Notes: generated by a model not told the origin, from the letters alone. Shown: positions 46,057 to 55,380, numbered from the stretch's first letter. The stretch is DNA of 64,000 nt from Abyssalbus ytuae (GCF_022807975.1 NZ_CP094358.1:2914001-2978000), one strand, 5' to 3'. A program made the numbers and translations.

Positions 46057-47818
46057 AGAAACCACAGGAAATGCATTCGATTATACTTTGTTTAAACGCC
46101 TGATGCGTTATACAAAGCCTTATAAATTTACTTTTACAGGAGTAGCAATATCGGCTGTCTTATTATCAGTTTTTGCCATCGCACGGCCAATATTGCTTAA
46201 ACAAACAGTAGATAATTATATTATCACCAAAGATTTAAACGGCTTAACTTTATTTATTCTGTTAATGGGGGTGGTACTCTTGTTTGAGGTAATTTTTCAA
46301 CTCCTTTTCATATATTATGCAAACTGGCTGGGGCAGTCTGTTATTAAAGATATCCGCATTAAGCTTTTTAAGCATATGATGGCCTTTAAGATGAAATATT
46401 TTGATAATTCTTCTGTGGGAATATTAGTTACAAGAGCTGTTTCCGATATTGAAAGAATAGCTGAAATATTTAGCAACGGCTTGTTTATGATTGTAAGTGA
46501 TTTGTTAAAGATGCTTGTGGTAATAGGAGTGATGCTGACTACCAACTGGAGATTGTCCTTAATAGTATTTTGTGTGTTGCCTGTAATTTTATATGCCACA
46601 AGGCTTTTTCAAAAAGCAATGAAGAAAGCTTTTATAGATGTGAGGGCGCAAGTGGCAAATTTAAACTCTTTTGTGCAGGAAAGAATTTCAGGAATGAAAA
46701 TCGTGCAGCTTTTTGTAAGGGAAGATGAAGAATATGAAAACTTTAGAAAAATTAATAAAAAACATGAGCGGGCATGGGTAAAAACAGTTTGGTATAATTC
46801 TATATTTTTTGCAGTAGCCGAACTTCTTACATCAATAACAACAGGTTTAATTGTTTGGTACGGAGGATTAAGGGTAATAGTAGGGGAAATAGAATTGGGA
46901 ACTATTTTTATGTTTATCCAGTTGTCACAAATGTTATTTGGCCCGCTAAGGCAAATAGCCGACAAGTTTAACACGCTTCAAATGGGAATGGTGGCAGCAA
47001 ACCGGATTTTTGACATTTTAGATACTTCAAGCACTATTGAAGATAAGGGGAATGTTATTGCAACTAACTTTAAAGGCGATATTTCATTTAAAAATGTACG
47101 TTTTGGTTATTTGGAAAATGAAGAGGTGTTACATGGAATTACCTTTGATGTAAAATCCGGAGAAACAGTGGCAATTGTAGGAGCAACAGGTGCCGGAAAA
47201 TCTACAATTATTAATTTATTGAACCGGTTTTATGATATTAATTCCGGCGATATAACTATTGATGGTACCAGTATTAAGGATTTTTCTCTTGAATCTCTTA
47301 GAGGTCAAATAGCCATAGTATTGCAGGATGTTTTTTTGTTTGCCGATACTATTTTAAATAATATTACCCTTAAAAATAATTCAATTACTGAAGAACAGGT
47401 AATTGAAGCAGCTAAAGAAATAGGTGTACATAAGTTTATTAAAAGTTTGCCTCATACATACCATTACAATGTAAAAGAAAGAGGGGTGATGTTATCCAGT
47501 GGTCAAAGGCAGTTGATAGCTTTTTTAAGGGCATATGTAACAAATCCTGGGATTTTGGTGCTTGATGAAGCAACCTCATCAGTTGATTCTTATTCTGAAA
47601 AGCTTATTCAGAAGGCAACCGAAAGAATAACCAGGGGTAGAACCTCTATAATTATTGCACACAGGCTGGCAACCGTAAAAAAAGCAGATAAAATTATCGT
47701 TATGGACGCAGGTAAAATTGTTGAAACCGGTACTCATAAAGAGTTGCTTAAAAAGGAAAATGGTTATTATAAAAACTTATATGAAGTTCAGTTTCTGGCA
47801 GAAGAAGAAGTTATATAA
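46049..47818 (+). CDS. MsbA/YheH-like ABC exporter (fused TM and ATPase)
   Basis: The protein has 589 residues from the ATG at 46049 (MSKETTGNAFDYTLFKRLM). Six TM helices (about 25-310) precede the ATPase, which has Walker A VGATGAGKSTI, Q-loop IAIVLQDVFLFADT, signature MLSSGQRQLIAF, Walker B LVLDEATSSVDSYSE and H-loop IIIAHRLATV. The signature is LSSGQ rather than LSGGQ, as in some heterodimeric exporter subunits; a homodimer is equally possible. Substrate (lipid, drug or peptide) unknown. The nine longer N-terminal codons lie inside truA and were rejected. Confidence 0.9.
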   Translation: MSKETTGNAFDYTLFKRLMRYTKPYKFTFTGVAISAVLLSVFAIARPILLKQTVDNYIITKDLNGLTLFILLMGVVLLFEVIFQLLFIYYANWLGQSVIKDIRIKLFKHMMAFKMKYFDNSSVGILVTRAVSDIERIAEIFSNGLFMIVSDLLKMLVVIGVMLTTNWRLSLIVFCVLPVILYATRLFQKAMKKAFIDVRAQVANLNSFVQERISGMKIVQLFVREDEEYENFRKINKKHERAWVKTVWYNSIFFAVAELLTSITTGLIVWYGGLRVIVGEIELGTIFMFIQLSQMLFGPLRQIADKFNTLQMGMVAANRIFDILDTSSTIEDKGNVIATNFKGDISFKNVRFGYLENEEVLHGITFDVKSGETVAIVGATGAGKSTIINLLNRFYDINSGDITIDGTSIKDFSLESLRGQIAIVLQDVFLFADTILNNITLKNNSITEEQVIEAAKEIGVHKFIKSLPHTYHYNVKERGVMLSSGQRQLIAFLRAYVTNPGILVLDEATSSVDSYSEKLIQKATERITRGRTSIIIAHRLATVKKADKIIVMDAGKIVETGTHKELLKKENGYYKNLYEVQFLAEEEVI

Positions 47819-47836
47819 AAAAGTTAAAAATTTTTA

Positions 47837-48622
47837 TTAGGCCAAATCCCTTTTTATCATAGTGGTCATTTCATCAAAATCAGTAAAACTCACAAATTCT
47901 CCGTTTTTTATATAAGAAATATGCCCTGTTTCCTCACTTACTACTAAAGCTAAAGCATCTGTTTTTTCGGTAATTCCAATAGCAGCTCTATGTCTCAAAC
48001 CATATCTCTGCGGAATGTTTCTTTCGTCAGAAACCGGTAAAATTACCCTGGTTGCTACAATATAATTATCTTCAACTATAACAGCTCCGTCATGTAACGG
48101 ACTGTTCTTGTAAAAAATACTTTCTAAAATGGGTTGGGTTATTTCAATGTTCATTTTATCACCTGTATTTTTTACAAAATCCAATGAGTTATTTCTACCA
48201 AATACAATAAGAGCTCCTGTTTTGGCTTTTGCCATTTTTTTACACGCATTTACAACAGATTCTACATCTACCACTGTATTTAACTGGTCTTGTTTTAAAA
48301 ATTTAAAGTGTCGTACAAAATTACGTTTGCTGGCAAAATTTGTAGACCCCAGCATTAGAAGAAACTTTCTTATTTCCTGGTGGAATACCACGATAAGGCC
48401 AAAAACCCCTACTCCTATGAATTTTCCAAAAACATTACTTAAAAGTTCCATTTTAAGCACGGCGGTAAGTTGCCATATGAGATAAACTATTACAATACCA
48501 ATAAAAATATTGATGGCAACTGTACCTTTAACAAGTTTATAGACATTATACAGCAAAAAAGCCATAAGAAGTATATCTATAAGGTCAATAAGATTAAATT
48601 CGATAAAATTTAATGAATCCAA
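47837..48622 (-). CDS. cdaA: Diadenylate cyclase CdaA (c-di-AMP synthase)
   Basis: The protein has 261 residues. Three N-terminal TM helices (about 10-28, 32-52, 60-78) precede the DAC domain with SPLHDGAVIVEDN (DGA) and PQRYGLRHRAAIGITE (RHR), then ALALVVSEETGHISYI. It condenses two ATP into c-di-AMP, a signal for potassium and wall homeostasis. It follows folP by 54 bp on the same strand, an arrangement frequent in Bacteroidota. Confidence 0.94.
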   Translation of the reverse strand: MDSLNFIEFNLIDLIDILLMAFLLYNVYKLVKGTVAINIFIGIVIVYLIWQLTAVLKMELLSNVFGKFIGVGVFGLIVVFHQEIRKFLLMLGSTNFASKRNFVRHFKFLKQDQLNTVVDVESVVNACKKMAKAKTGALIVFGRNNSLDFVKNTGDKMNIEITQPILESIFYKNSPLHDGAVIVEDNYIVATRVILPVSDERNIPQRYGLRHRAAIGITEKTDALALVVSEETGHISYIKNGEFVSFTDFDEMTTMIKRDLA

Positions 48623-48676
48623 GGCTCAAGTTTTATGTAAAAATAGAAAAATTACACAATTAAGTTCAATTTGTTT

Positions 48677-49513
48677 TTAATTGTTGTGATAACTGTTTAA
48701 CTGATTGAATATTTTAACACACTCCATTGCTTCTTTTACATCGTGTACTCTTAAAATGTTTGCCCCTTTTAATAGGGCTATAGTGTTTATACTGGTTGTT
48801 CCGTTAAGGGCATCATTTGGGTTAATATTCAATAATTTATAAATCATTGATTTACGGCTTGCACCAACTAAAATTGGCAATTCCGGCATTTTAAAAAGTT
48901 CAAGTTTATTTAAAATCTCATAATTATTATCGAGAGTTTTTCCAAAGCCAAACCCGGGATCTATAATAAGATCGTTTATTTTTAGCTTATTAGCGTCTGC
49001 TATTTTTTTTGAGAAATAGTAAATTATTTCCTTTACTACATCCTTATAATTAATGTTTTTTTGCATGGTTTCAGGAATGCCTTTCATATGCATAATAATA
49101 TAAGGCACTTGAAATTTGGCCACAGTTTCCATCATTTTATTGTCCATATCTCCCGCCGAAATATCGTTAACTAATGCTGCTCCTGCTTCAATATTTTCTT
49201 TGGCAACCTTACTTCTAAAAGTATCAACCGAAATTATACAGTCAGGAAAATGTTTTAATATTAACCGTGTGACCTCAACACTTTTTTTCAATTCTTCATC
49301 TTCAGGTATATTCTCTGCGCCCGGTCTGGAACTGTATGCGCCCACATCGACAAAGGTAGCACCTCCCTGCAACATTTTTTCTACCTGTAAAAGTATATCG
49401 TGTTCATTTTTATATTTTCCGCCATCATAAAATGAGTCAGGAGTAATATTTAATATACCCATTACTTTGGGGGTTGAAAGGTCAATTAAATTTCCTTTGC
49501 AATTTATTGTCAT
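48677..49513 (-). CDS. folP: Dihydropteroate synthase
   Basis: The protein has 278 residues. Both signatures are present: VMGILNITPDSFYDGGKY and FVDVGAYSSRPGAENIPEDEE, plus ISVDTFRSKVA, LVNDISAGDMD, LIIDPGFGFGKTLDNNYEI and VGASRKSMI. It joins pterin pyrophosphate to p-aminobenzoate on the way to folate; target of sulfonamides. It reads away from the DUF1599 gene with a 90-bp shared upstream region. Confidence 0.95.
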   Translation of the reverse strand: MTINCKGNLIDLSTPKVMGILNITPDSFYDGGKYKNEHDILLQVEKMLQGGATFVDVGAYSSRPGAENIPEDEELKKSVEVTRLILKHFPDCIISVDTFRSKVAKENIEAGAALVNDISAGDMDNKMMETVAKFQVPYIIMHMKGIPETMQKNINYKDVVKEIIYYFSKKIADANKLKINDLIIDPGFGFGKTLDNNYEILNKLELFKMPELPILVGASRKSMIYKLLNINPNDALNGTTSINTIALLKGANILRVHDVKEAMECVKIFNQLNSYHNN

Positions 49514-49603
49514 TTACTTTTGTCTTAGTCTTTTTTGTTTTGTTTAAAAACTTTGATGTTTTGAAATTTTTAAGCGAAATTTACGCAAAATTGATTCAAA
49601 CAC

Positions 49604-50143
49604 ATGCAAAATACATCAAAACAATACGACGAGGTTATAAATGCCTGTCGGGATTTGTTTGTTAAAAAGATGAAAGATTATGGTAGTGCCTGGAGAATTC
49701 TGAGATTACCGTCACTTACCGATCAGATTTTTATAAAAGCTCAACGTATAAGAAGTCTTCAGGAAAATAAAGAACGTAAAGTCAACGAAGGAGAAGCATC
49801 TGAATTCACGGGAATCATTAATTATTCGGTAATGGCTTTAATACAGCTGGAAAGAGGAGTGGTGGAGCAGCCGGATCTTTCTTTAGAAGATGCTGTTAAA
49901 TTATATGATAGTAAAGTGGAGGAAACCAAGGCGTTAATGGAGGATAAAAATCACGACTACGGAGAGGCCTGGAGAGAAATGAGAATAAGTTCCTTTACCG
50001 ACCTTATTTTGCAAAAATTATTAAGAGTGAAACAAATAGAAGATAATAAAGGAAAAACTCTGGTTAGCGAAGGTATTGATGCCAACTATCAGGATATTAT
50101 AAACTATGCGGTTTTTGCTTTAATTCTTATGAACAAAAATTAA
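49604..50143 (+). CDS. DUF1599 protein with two tandem domains
   Basis: The protein has 179 residues. Two copies of the same ~80-residue unit can be aligned: KMKDYGSAWRILRLPSLTDQ ... FTGIINYSVMALIQL (about 21-85) and KNHDYGEAWREMRISSFTDL ... YQDIINYAVFALILM (about 115-176). The repeated (K/N)xDYGxAWR and IINYxVxALI motifs define DUF1599. Biochemical role unknown. It is followed 4 bp later by the BT_3928-like gene. Confidence 0.9.
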   Translation: MQNTSKQYDEVINACRDLFVKKMKDYGSAWRILRLPSLTDQIFIKAQRIRSLQENKERKVNEGEASEFTGIINYSVMALIQLERGVVEQPDLSLEDAVKLYDSKVEETKALMEDKNHDYGEAWREMRISSFTDLILQKLLRVKQIEDNKGKTLVSEGIDANYQDIINYAVFALILMNKN

Positions 50144-50147
50144 TAAA

Positions 50148-51242
50148 ATGCAATTACTGGTAAACATTAGCAGAATTTTTGTCGGAGTACTTTTTATAAT
50201 AAGTGGCTTTATTAAATTGAATGACCCTCTTGGTTTTTCTTTTAAACTCGAAGAGTATTTTAGTGCATCTGTGTTAAACCTTGAATTTTTAACACCCCTG
50301 GCATTAGCCATTGCTATTTTTGTAGTAATTTTTGAAGTTTTACTGGGAGTGTTTCTCCTTTTGGGATTTAAAGTGAAGTTTACTGTATGGAGTTTACTGG
50401 TTATGATAGTTTTCTTTACTTTTCTAACCTTTTATTCAGCGGTAACCGGAAAAGTTACAGATTGCGGGTGTTTTGGCGATGCTTTAAAGCTAACTCCTTG
50501 GCAATCATTTTTTAAAGATGTTGTTTTACTTTTGTTCATTTTGCTTTTATTCTTAAAAAAGGAATATATATTTCCTTTATCGACGAAGAAAAACAGGCTA
50601 ATAGGATCAGGTATAGCTTTACTTTTGTGTATCTTTTATACTGTATTTGTTTTAAGGCATTTGCCGGCAATAGATTTCAGACCGTATAAAGTAGGTGCCA
50701 ATATTATGGAAGGTATGACCATACCTGATGATGCTCCTAAACCAGTGTACGAATATGCATGGCTTTTTAAAGTTAATGGTAAAGAACAAACCATTAAAAC
50801 TTTGGGAGATTACCCTTCGGTAGATGGTGAATTTATTGGGGTCGAAACCAAAGAAGTTCAAAAAGGGTATGAACCTCCTATTCACGATTATACAATGGAA
50901 AGGGATGGGGTGGATTATACTGAAAAAATAATGAATTCAGATAATGTAATTATAGTTATTGCACGCGATATTGATAAGGCGGATGAAGAGGGGTTGAAGG
51001 ATATAAAAACTATCACCGATGAAGCATTGAAAAAAGGGTATCAAGTATTTGGTATGTCTGCCTCCAGCGTGGAAGAAATTAGGCCGGTAAAACAAAAAAT
51101 CGGTTTAAATTTTGATTTTTACTTTTGCGACCTTACTACACTTAAAACCATAGTGAGGTCTAACCCCGGAATTTTAAAATTAAAAAACGGAACAATAATG
51201 CAAAAACTGCATTATAATGATGCCGATGAATTGAAATTATAG
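50148..51242 (+). CDS. BT_3928-type DoxX/MauE-like membrane protein with thioredoxin-like C-terminus
   Basis: The protein has 364 residues. The N-terminal part (about 1-180) has four or five TM helices of the DoxX/MauE type, with ISGFIKLNDPLGFSFKLEEY and a conserved VTDCGCFGDALKLTPW Cys pair. The C-terminal part (about 255-350) has a thioredoxin-like pattern (NVIIVIARDIDKADEEGL, KKGYQVFGMSAS) without a CxxC. Such proteins are thought to move reducing power across the membrane; here inference. Next gene 3 bp on, and a TlpA-like thioredoxin two genes later fits a redox theme. Confidence 0.85.
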   Translation: MQLLVNISRIFVGVLFIISGFIKLNDPLGFSFKLEEYFSASVLNLEFLTPLALAIAIFVVIFEVLLGVFLLLGFKVKFTVWSLLVMIVFFTFLTFYSAVTGKVTDCGCFGDALKLTPWQSFFKDVVLLLFILLLFLKKEYIFPLSTKKNRLIGSGIALLLCIFYTVFVLRHLPAIDFRPYKVGANIMEGMTIPDDAPKPVYEYAWLFKVNGKEQTIKTLGDYPSVDGEFIGVETKEVQKGYEPPIHDYTMERDGVDYTEKIMNSDNVIIVIARDIDKADEEGLKDIKTITDEALKKGYQVFGMSASSVEEIRPVKQKIGLNFDFYFCDLTTLKTIVRSNPGILKLKNGTIMQKLHYNDADELKL

Positions 51243-51245
51243 AGA

Positions 51246-52322
51246 TTGCTGAGCTATATTCTAAATAAACTTATCTATGCTATTTTAACCTTATTTGGGG
51301 TAATTACCGTTATATTTATTCTTTTTACAGTATTACCCGGTGATCCTGCCCGGATGATGCTGGACCAGAATGAAAATTCCGAACAATTGGCAGCCATACA
51401 GAAAAAGTATGGTTTTGATAAACCTGTTTCAATACAATACTTATATTACTTAAATGATTTATCACCTTTTTCTTTTCATTCAAAAGAAAAAGATGATTAT
51501 ACCTATTTGGCTAAGGGAAAATATAATGCGGTTGAAGTTCTGGAATTTTCAAATACAGTATTTGTTTTAAAGACCCCTTATTTAAGAGAATCGTTTCAGA
51601 AAAATGGTAAAAAAGTTACCCGGATAATTGCTGAAACTTTACCTAATACATTTGTGCTGGCTGTAGCAGCTATTTTTATAGCTATGATAAACGGAGTTAT
51701 ATTAGGTGTTTTATCGGCATTATACAAAGATTCCTGGATTGATAAGTTTATACAGGTCATAAGCACCTTGGGAATGAGCATCCCTTCGTTTTTTAGCGCT
51801 ATTTTGTTTGCATGGTTTTTTGGTTTTTTACTGCACAAATACACCCATCTTAATATGACAGGAAGCCTGTATGAAGTAGATGATTTTGGTGAAGCAATCC
51901 ATATACAATGGAAAAATCTCATTTTACCTGCTGTTGTATTAGGAATTCGTCCTCTGGCAGTAGTAATACAATTAATGCGGAATTCATTGCTGGAAGTATT
52001 AAATCAGGATTATATTCGAACAGCACGTGCAAAAGGATTAAACGAGTTTCAGGTAATAGTAAAACATGCCTTAAAAAACGCTTTGAATCCTGTTATTACT
52101 GCACTTTCCGGATGGTTTGCAAGTATGTTGGCAGGAGCAGTTTTTGTAGAATATATTTTTGGCTGGAACGGGTTAGGGAAAGAAATTGTAAATGCACTAA
52201 ACACGTTAGATTTACCTGTTATCATGGGATCGGTAATAATTATAGCTTTCATGTTTATTTTAATTAATATTTTTGTGGATATAATATACGGATGGCTGGA
52301 TCCCAAAATAAGTATAAAATAA
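51246..52322 (+). CDS. DppB/OppB-type ABC transporter permease
   Basis: The protein has 358 residues from a TTG start at 51246, 3 bp after the previous stop. TM1 (about 8-30) is followed by FTVLPGDPARMMLDQNENS, a ~70-residue periplasmic loop, and the permease core with ETLPNTFVLAVAAIF, STLGMSIPSFFSAILF, YIRTARAKGLNEFQVIVKHA (EAA loop contacting the ATPase) and EYIFGWNGLGKEIVNAL. It belongs to the peptide/nickel importer family. Partner permease and ATPases are not in the window. Confidence 0.9.
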   Translation: MLSYILNKLIYAILTLFGVITVIFILFTVLPGDPARMMLDQNENSEQLAAIQKKYGFDKPVSIQYLYYLNDLSPFSFHSKEKDDYTYLAKGKYNAVEVLEFSNTVFVLKTPYLRESFQKNGKKVTRIIAETLPNTFVLAVAAIFIAMINGVILGVLSALYKDSWIDKFIQVISTLGMSIPSFFSAILFAWFFGFLLHKYTHLNMTGSLYEVDDFGEAIHIQWKNLILPAVVLGIRPLAVVIQLMRNSLLEVLNQDYIRTARAKGLNEFQVIVKHALKNALNPVITALSGWFASMLAGAVFVEYIFGWNGLGKEIVNALNTLDLPVIMGSVIIIAFMFILINIFVDIIYGWLDPKISIK

Positions 52323-52405
52323 TTCATGCCGTAAAATTAAATGAATAGTTATTGTAATTGTCGGGTAGTCCTATCCGACTATTCGTAAACAATTAAAAAA
52401 AACAT

Positions 52406-52906
52406 ATGAAAAAAATAATCTTACTACTTATAATTACCTGCTCAACAATACTATCGTATAGTCAGAACACGCAAATTACACAAGACGCTTTAAATGAAAT
52501 TTTTATCGATTTGGAGGGTAACGAGGTAACATTTGCTTCTATACTTGATAAAAACAGTGGGAAAGCCATATATATAGATATTTGGGCTTCCTGGTGTAAG
52601 GATTGCAGAAAAGGACTGCCTGGGGTAAAAGAGTTACAAAACCAATTTGAAAATATTCAGTTTGTATTTTTGTCTTTAGATAAAAGTGTAGAACAATGGA
52701 AGGCCGGAATAGAAAAATTAGGTATATCCAAAGGACAACATTATTTTATTAAATTGGGGTGGAAAAAAAGTGCCTTTTGTAAATCAATAGAACTTGATTG
52801 GATTCCACGATATATGATAGTAGACTCCGAGGGAAAAATAGAGTTGTATAAAGCTATTGAAACAAACGACCAGAAACTAACAGATAAACTTAAAACCATA
52901 CAATGA
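52406..52906 (+). CDS. TlpA/ResA-like exported thiol-disulfide reductase
   Basis: The protein has 166 residues with signal peptide (KKIILLLIITCSTILSYSQ). The thioredoxin fold carries WASWCKDCRKGLPGV (Cys64, Cys67), VFLSLDKSVEQWKAGIE and the cis-Pro region LDWIPRYMIVD. It probably reduces periplasmic disulfides. Its stop overlaps the tpiA start (ATGA). Confidence 0.9.
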   Translation: MKKIILLLIITCSTILSYSQNTQITQDALNEIFIDLEGNEVTFASILDKNSGKAIYIDIWASWCKDCRKGLPGVKELQNQFENIQFVFLSLDKSVEQWKAGIEKLGISKGQHYFIKLGWKKSAFCKSIELDWIPRYMIVDSEGKIELYKAIETNDQKLTDKLKTIQ

Positions 52907-53652
52907 GAAGAAAAATTGTTGCCGGGAACTGGAAAATGAACAATGATTTAGCCCAGACAGAATTGCTTATAACAAACTTGATTAAGCAATTACCTTCAAC
53001 CGATGCCGGGGTAATGATTGCACCAACCTTTCCCAACCTGTACAAAGCCTTTGAAGCGCTTCGTGAGAATAAAATTGAAGTAATTGCCCAAAACATGCAT
53101 TTTGCCGAGAGCGGAGCCTATACAGGAGAGGTTTCGGCAGCTATGCTTAAAAGTGTAGGAATAAAAACAGTTATTTTAGGACACTCAGAAAGAAGAGCTT
53201 ACTTTGGTGAAGATGATGCGATTTTAGCCAAAAAGGTGGATGCGGCATTAAAAAATGATATGACCGCTATGTTTTGCTTTGGAGAAGAATTAGACGACCG
53301 AAAAGCCGGAAATCATTTTAGCGTTGTAGAAAACCAACTAAAGAATGCCTTATTTCATTTAAATGCTGAAGCGTGGAAAAACATTATTCTGGCCTACGAA
53401 CCTGTATGGGCCATTGGTACCGGAGAAACAGCTACTCCGGAACAAGCTCAGGAAATGCATGAGTTCGTTAGAAAAACCATAGTCGAAAAATATGGTCAGA
53501 ATGTAGCAGATAACGTTTCAATCCTTTACGGGGGGAGTGTTAAGCCTGATAATGCAAAAGAAATTTTTTCAAAACCTGATGTTGACGGAGGACTGATAGG
53601 AGGAGCTTCTTTAAAGGCTGAAGACTTTGTTGAAATTATAAAGGCTATTTAA
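52903..53652 (+). CDS. tpiA: Triosephosphate isomerase
   Basis: The protein has 249 residues. The TIM barrel catalytic residues are in VAGNWKMNND (Lys), LGHSERRAYFGE (His) and LAYEPVWAIGTGETATPEQA (Glu, with the mobile loop). SILYGGSVKPDNA and LIGGASLK bind phosphate. It interconverts DHAP and glyceraldehyde 3-phosphate. Four-nt overlap with the TlpA-like gene suggests co-transcription. Confidence 0.97.
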   Translation: MRRKIVAGNWKMNNDLAQTELLITNLIKQLPSTDAGVMIAPTFPNLYKAFEALRENKIEVIAQNMHFAESGAYTGEVSAAMLKSVGIKTVILGHSERRAYFGEDDAILAKKVDAALKNDMTAMFCFGEELDDRKAGNHFSVVENQLKNALFHLNAEAWKNIILAYEPVWAIGTGETATPEQAQEMHEFVRKTIVEKYGQNVADNVSILYGGSVKPDNAKEIFSKPDVDGGLIGGASLKAEDFVEIIKAI

Positions 53653-53687
53653 ATAAAAAGCCTGTTAATAATTTAAAATTCTAAAGG

Positions 53688-53718
53688 TTTACGCATATTT
53701 TTGCGTAAACTTTTTTTT
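53688..53718 (+). terminator. tpiA terminator overlapping the prmA -7 element
   Basis: GTTTACGCA / TGCGTAAAC hairpin with eight T directly before the prmA ATG. The loop and stem contain TATTTTTG (53696-53703), an exact -7 match, so one sequence may both end tpiA and start prmA. Confidence 0.75.
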
Positions 53719-54552
53719 ATGTCAAATATATACATAGAATATACTTTCAAAGTAAGTCCGCCTGTACCCGGTAATGAAATACTAATTGCAGAATTAGGTT
53801 ATGCAGGATTTGAAAGTTTTGTAGAAAATGAAAATGAAGTTATTGCATACATTCAAAAACAAGAATGGAATAAAAAAATTTTACATGAGATCGGGATTCT
53901 TAAAAATAAAAACTTTTCAATACAATATCATTCAAAGGAAATAGAACAAGTAAACTGGAATGCAGAATGGGAAAAAAATTTCAATCCGATAGAAGTTGAT
54001 GGAATTTGCACAGTTCGGGCTCCCTTTCACCCAAAACCAGCTACCAAATATGATATAATCATAGAGCCTAAAATGAGTTTTGGTACCGGTCATCATGAAA
54101 CTACTCATATGATGATACAACATCTTCTCAAACTGGATTTAAATGGTAAAAAAGTATTAGATATGGGGTGTGGTACAGGAGTACTTGCAATCTTAGCCGA
54201 GAAATTGGGGGCTGCTCCAATTGATGCTATAGATATTGATAACTGGTGTTATGTAAATTCCCTGGAAAATGTAGAAAGAAATAATTGTACTCATATTTTG
54301 GTTTATGAAGGAGATGTTTTATTGCTTGAGGGAAAAAAATACGATGTTATTATTGCCAATATAAACAGAAACATTTTGTTGGAAGATATCCCTGAATATT
54401 CAAAAAGTCTCAATAAAAACGGAATTTTATTATTAAGTGGTTTTTATAAGGAAGATATTTTGACAATTTCAAAAAAATGTGAAGAATATTCATTTGAGTT
54501 AATAGAAACTATTGAAAAAAACAATTGGGTTTCAATAAAATTTTTAAATTAG
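53719..54552 (+). CDS. prmA: Ribosomal protein L11 methyltransferase
   Basis: The protein has 277 residues from the ATG at 53719; the six upstream codons lie inside the terminator and were rejected. N-terminal L11-binding ferredoxin-like domain (1-70, MSNIYIEYTFKVSPPVPGNE). The methyltransferase domain has PKMSFGTGHHETTHMM, VLDMGCGTGVLAILAEKLGA, AIDIDNWCYVNSLENVERN and IIANINRNIL. It trimethylates L11. Confidence 0.93.
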   Translation: MSNIYIEYTFKVSPPVPGNEILIAELGYAGFESFVENENEVIAYIQKQEWNKKILHEIGILKNKNFSIQYHSKEIEQVNWNAEWEKNFNPIEVDGICTVRAPFHPKPATKYDIIIEPKMSFGTGHHETTHMMIQHLLKLDLNGKKVLDMGCGTGVLAILAEKLGAAPIDAIDIDNWCYVNSLENVERNNCTHILVYEGDVLLLEGKKYDVIIANINRNILLEDIPEYSKSLNKNGILLLSGFYKEDILTISKKCEEYSFELIETIEKNNWVSIKFLN

Positions 54553-54567
54553 CATAAAATGCTTATT

Positions 54568-54843
54568 ATGAGTACTAAAGAAAAATATTCAGAAGATTTA
54601 TTACTCGAAGAAGAAGTTAAAAAACAAAACGAGATTGTTCTCTATAATGATGATGTAAATACTTTTGAACATGTTATAGAGACTCTTATTGACGCTTGCG
54701 AACATACCCCCGAACAGGCAGAACAATGCTCATTAATTGTTCATTACAACGGTAAATGCACCGTTAAAACAGGTGAGTATGATGATTTAAAACCTCGTTG
54801 TTCCAAACTTCTTCATGCTGGATTAAGTGCTGAAATAGTGTAA
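54568..54843 (+). CDS. clpS: ClpS adaptor protein
   Basis: The protein has 91 residues from the ATG at 54568 (MSTKEKYSEDLL). NEIVLYNDDVNTFEHVIETL is the ClpS hallmark, and AEQCSLIVHYNGKCTVKTGE follows. It delivers N-degron substrates to ClpAP-like proteases. An ATG three codons earlier is also possible. It sits 15 bp after prmA. Confidence 0.92.
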   Translation: MSTKEKYSEDLLLEEEVKKQNEIVLYNDDVNTFEHVIETLIDACEHTPEQAEQCSLIVHYNGKCTVKTGEYDDLKPRCSKLLHAGLSAEIV

Positions 54844-54866
54844 TTATTAAATTATATTATTTAAAA

Positions 54867-55073
54867 TTACTTTTTTGTTTTACAGGTATTTATTCCAAAC
54901 AGTGTATACAAAGGACAAAAATTGATTAAGCTTGTTATTAAAAAAATAATAGCGAGAACCATAAGTACTATTCCCAGAGTTCCGCTAATTATATTGTAAT
55001 AATAAAGCAAAGCAATTGCTACTGCAATTAATACCCTTATACCTTTGTCGGTACTCCCCATGTTTTTTTTCAT
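54867..55073 (-). CDS. YgaP-like DUF2892 small membrane protein
   Basis: The protein has 68 residues. Typical start NMGSTDKGIRVLIAVAIAL, two TM helices, and a FCPLYTLFGINTC end, which is the DUF2892/YgaP_TM pattern. Function unknown; in other proteins this domain is fused to rhodanese. Confidence 0.88.
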   Translation of the reverse strand: MKKNMGSTDKGIRVLIAVAIALLYYYNIISGTLGIVLMVLAIIFLITSLINFCPLYTLFGINTCKTKK

Positions 55074-55147
55074 AATTTAAATAAAGGTTAGAAGTTAACT
55101 ATATAAAGATAATGAATTTTTAAACTTATTTTATTTTGCTAAAATAG

Positions 55148-55180
55148 TTTGGATTTTTTTTATTATTTAAGCTATATTTG
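55148..55180 (+). promoter_or_regulatory. tRNA-Arg promoter (TTTG - 21 nt - TATATTTG)
   Basis: TTTG at 55148-55151 and TATATTTG at 55173-55180, the full Bacteroidota consensus, 31 bp before the tRNA. Confidence 0.75.
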
Positions 55181-55211
55181 CACCCGCATTTACCAATAGG
55201 TATTTGTTTAA

Positions 55212-55285
55212 GGCCTCGTGGCGCAACTGAATAGCGCATCTGATTACGGCTCAGAAGGTTGCAGGTTTGAATCCTGCCGAGGTCA
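55212..55285 (+). tRNA. tRNA-Arg (anticodon ACG), probable prophage attachment site
   Basis: 74 nt. Acceptor GGCCTCG pairs with CGAGGTC, discriminator A. Anticodon loop around TTACGGC gives ACG; T-arm GCAGGTTTGAATCCTGC. An integrase gene begins 95 bp after it, so its 3' half is the likely attB/attL core. No second copy of the 3' half is within the window, as expected if the right end lies outside. Confidence 0.96.
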
Positions 55286-55314
55286 CTAAATACGGTTTTT
55301 TTGCCAAATAAAAA

Positions 55315-55353
55315 GGCGAACATTTTACTCTAAAAAAGGGTAAAGTGTTCGCC
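55315..55353. terminator. Strong 16-bp hairpin between tRNA-Arg and integrase
   Basis: Arms 55315-55330 (GGCGAACATTTTACTC) and 55338-55353 pair over all 16 positions with two G-U pairs. A TTTTTT run precedes it. It could end minus-strand transcripts coming from the prophage or be part of the att region. Confidence 0.6.
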
Positions 55354-55380
55354 ATTAGTAATTTAAACATATTCGATCTC

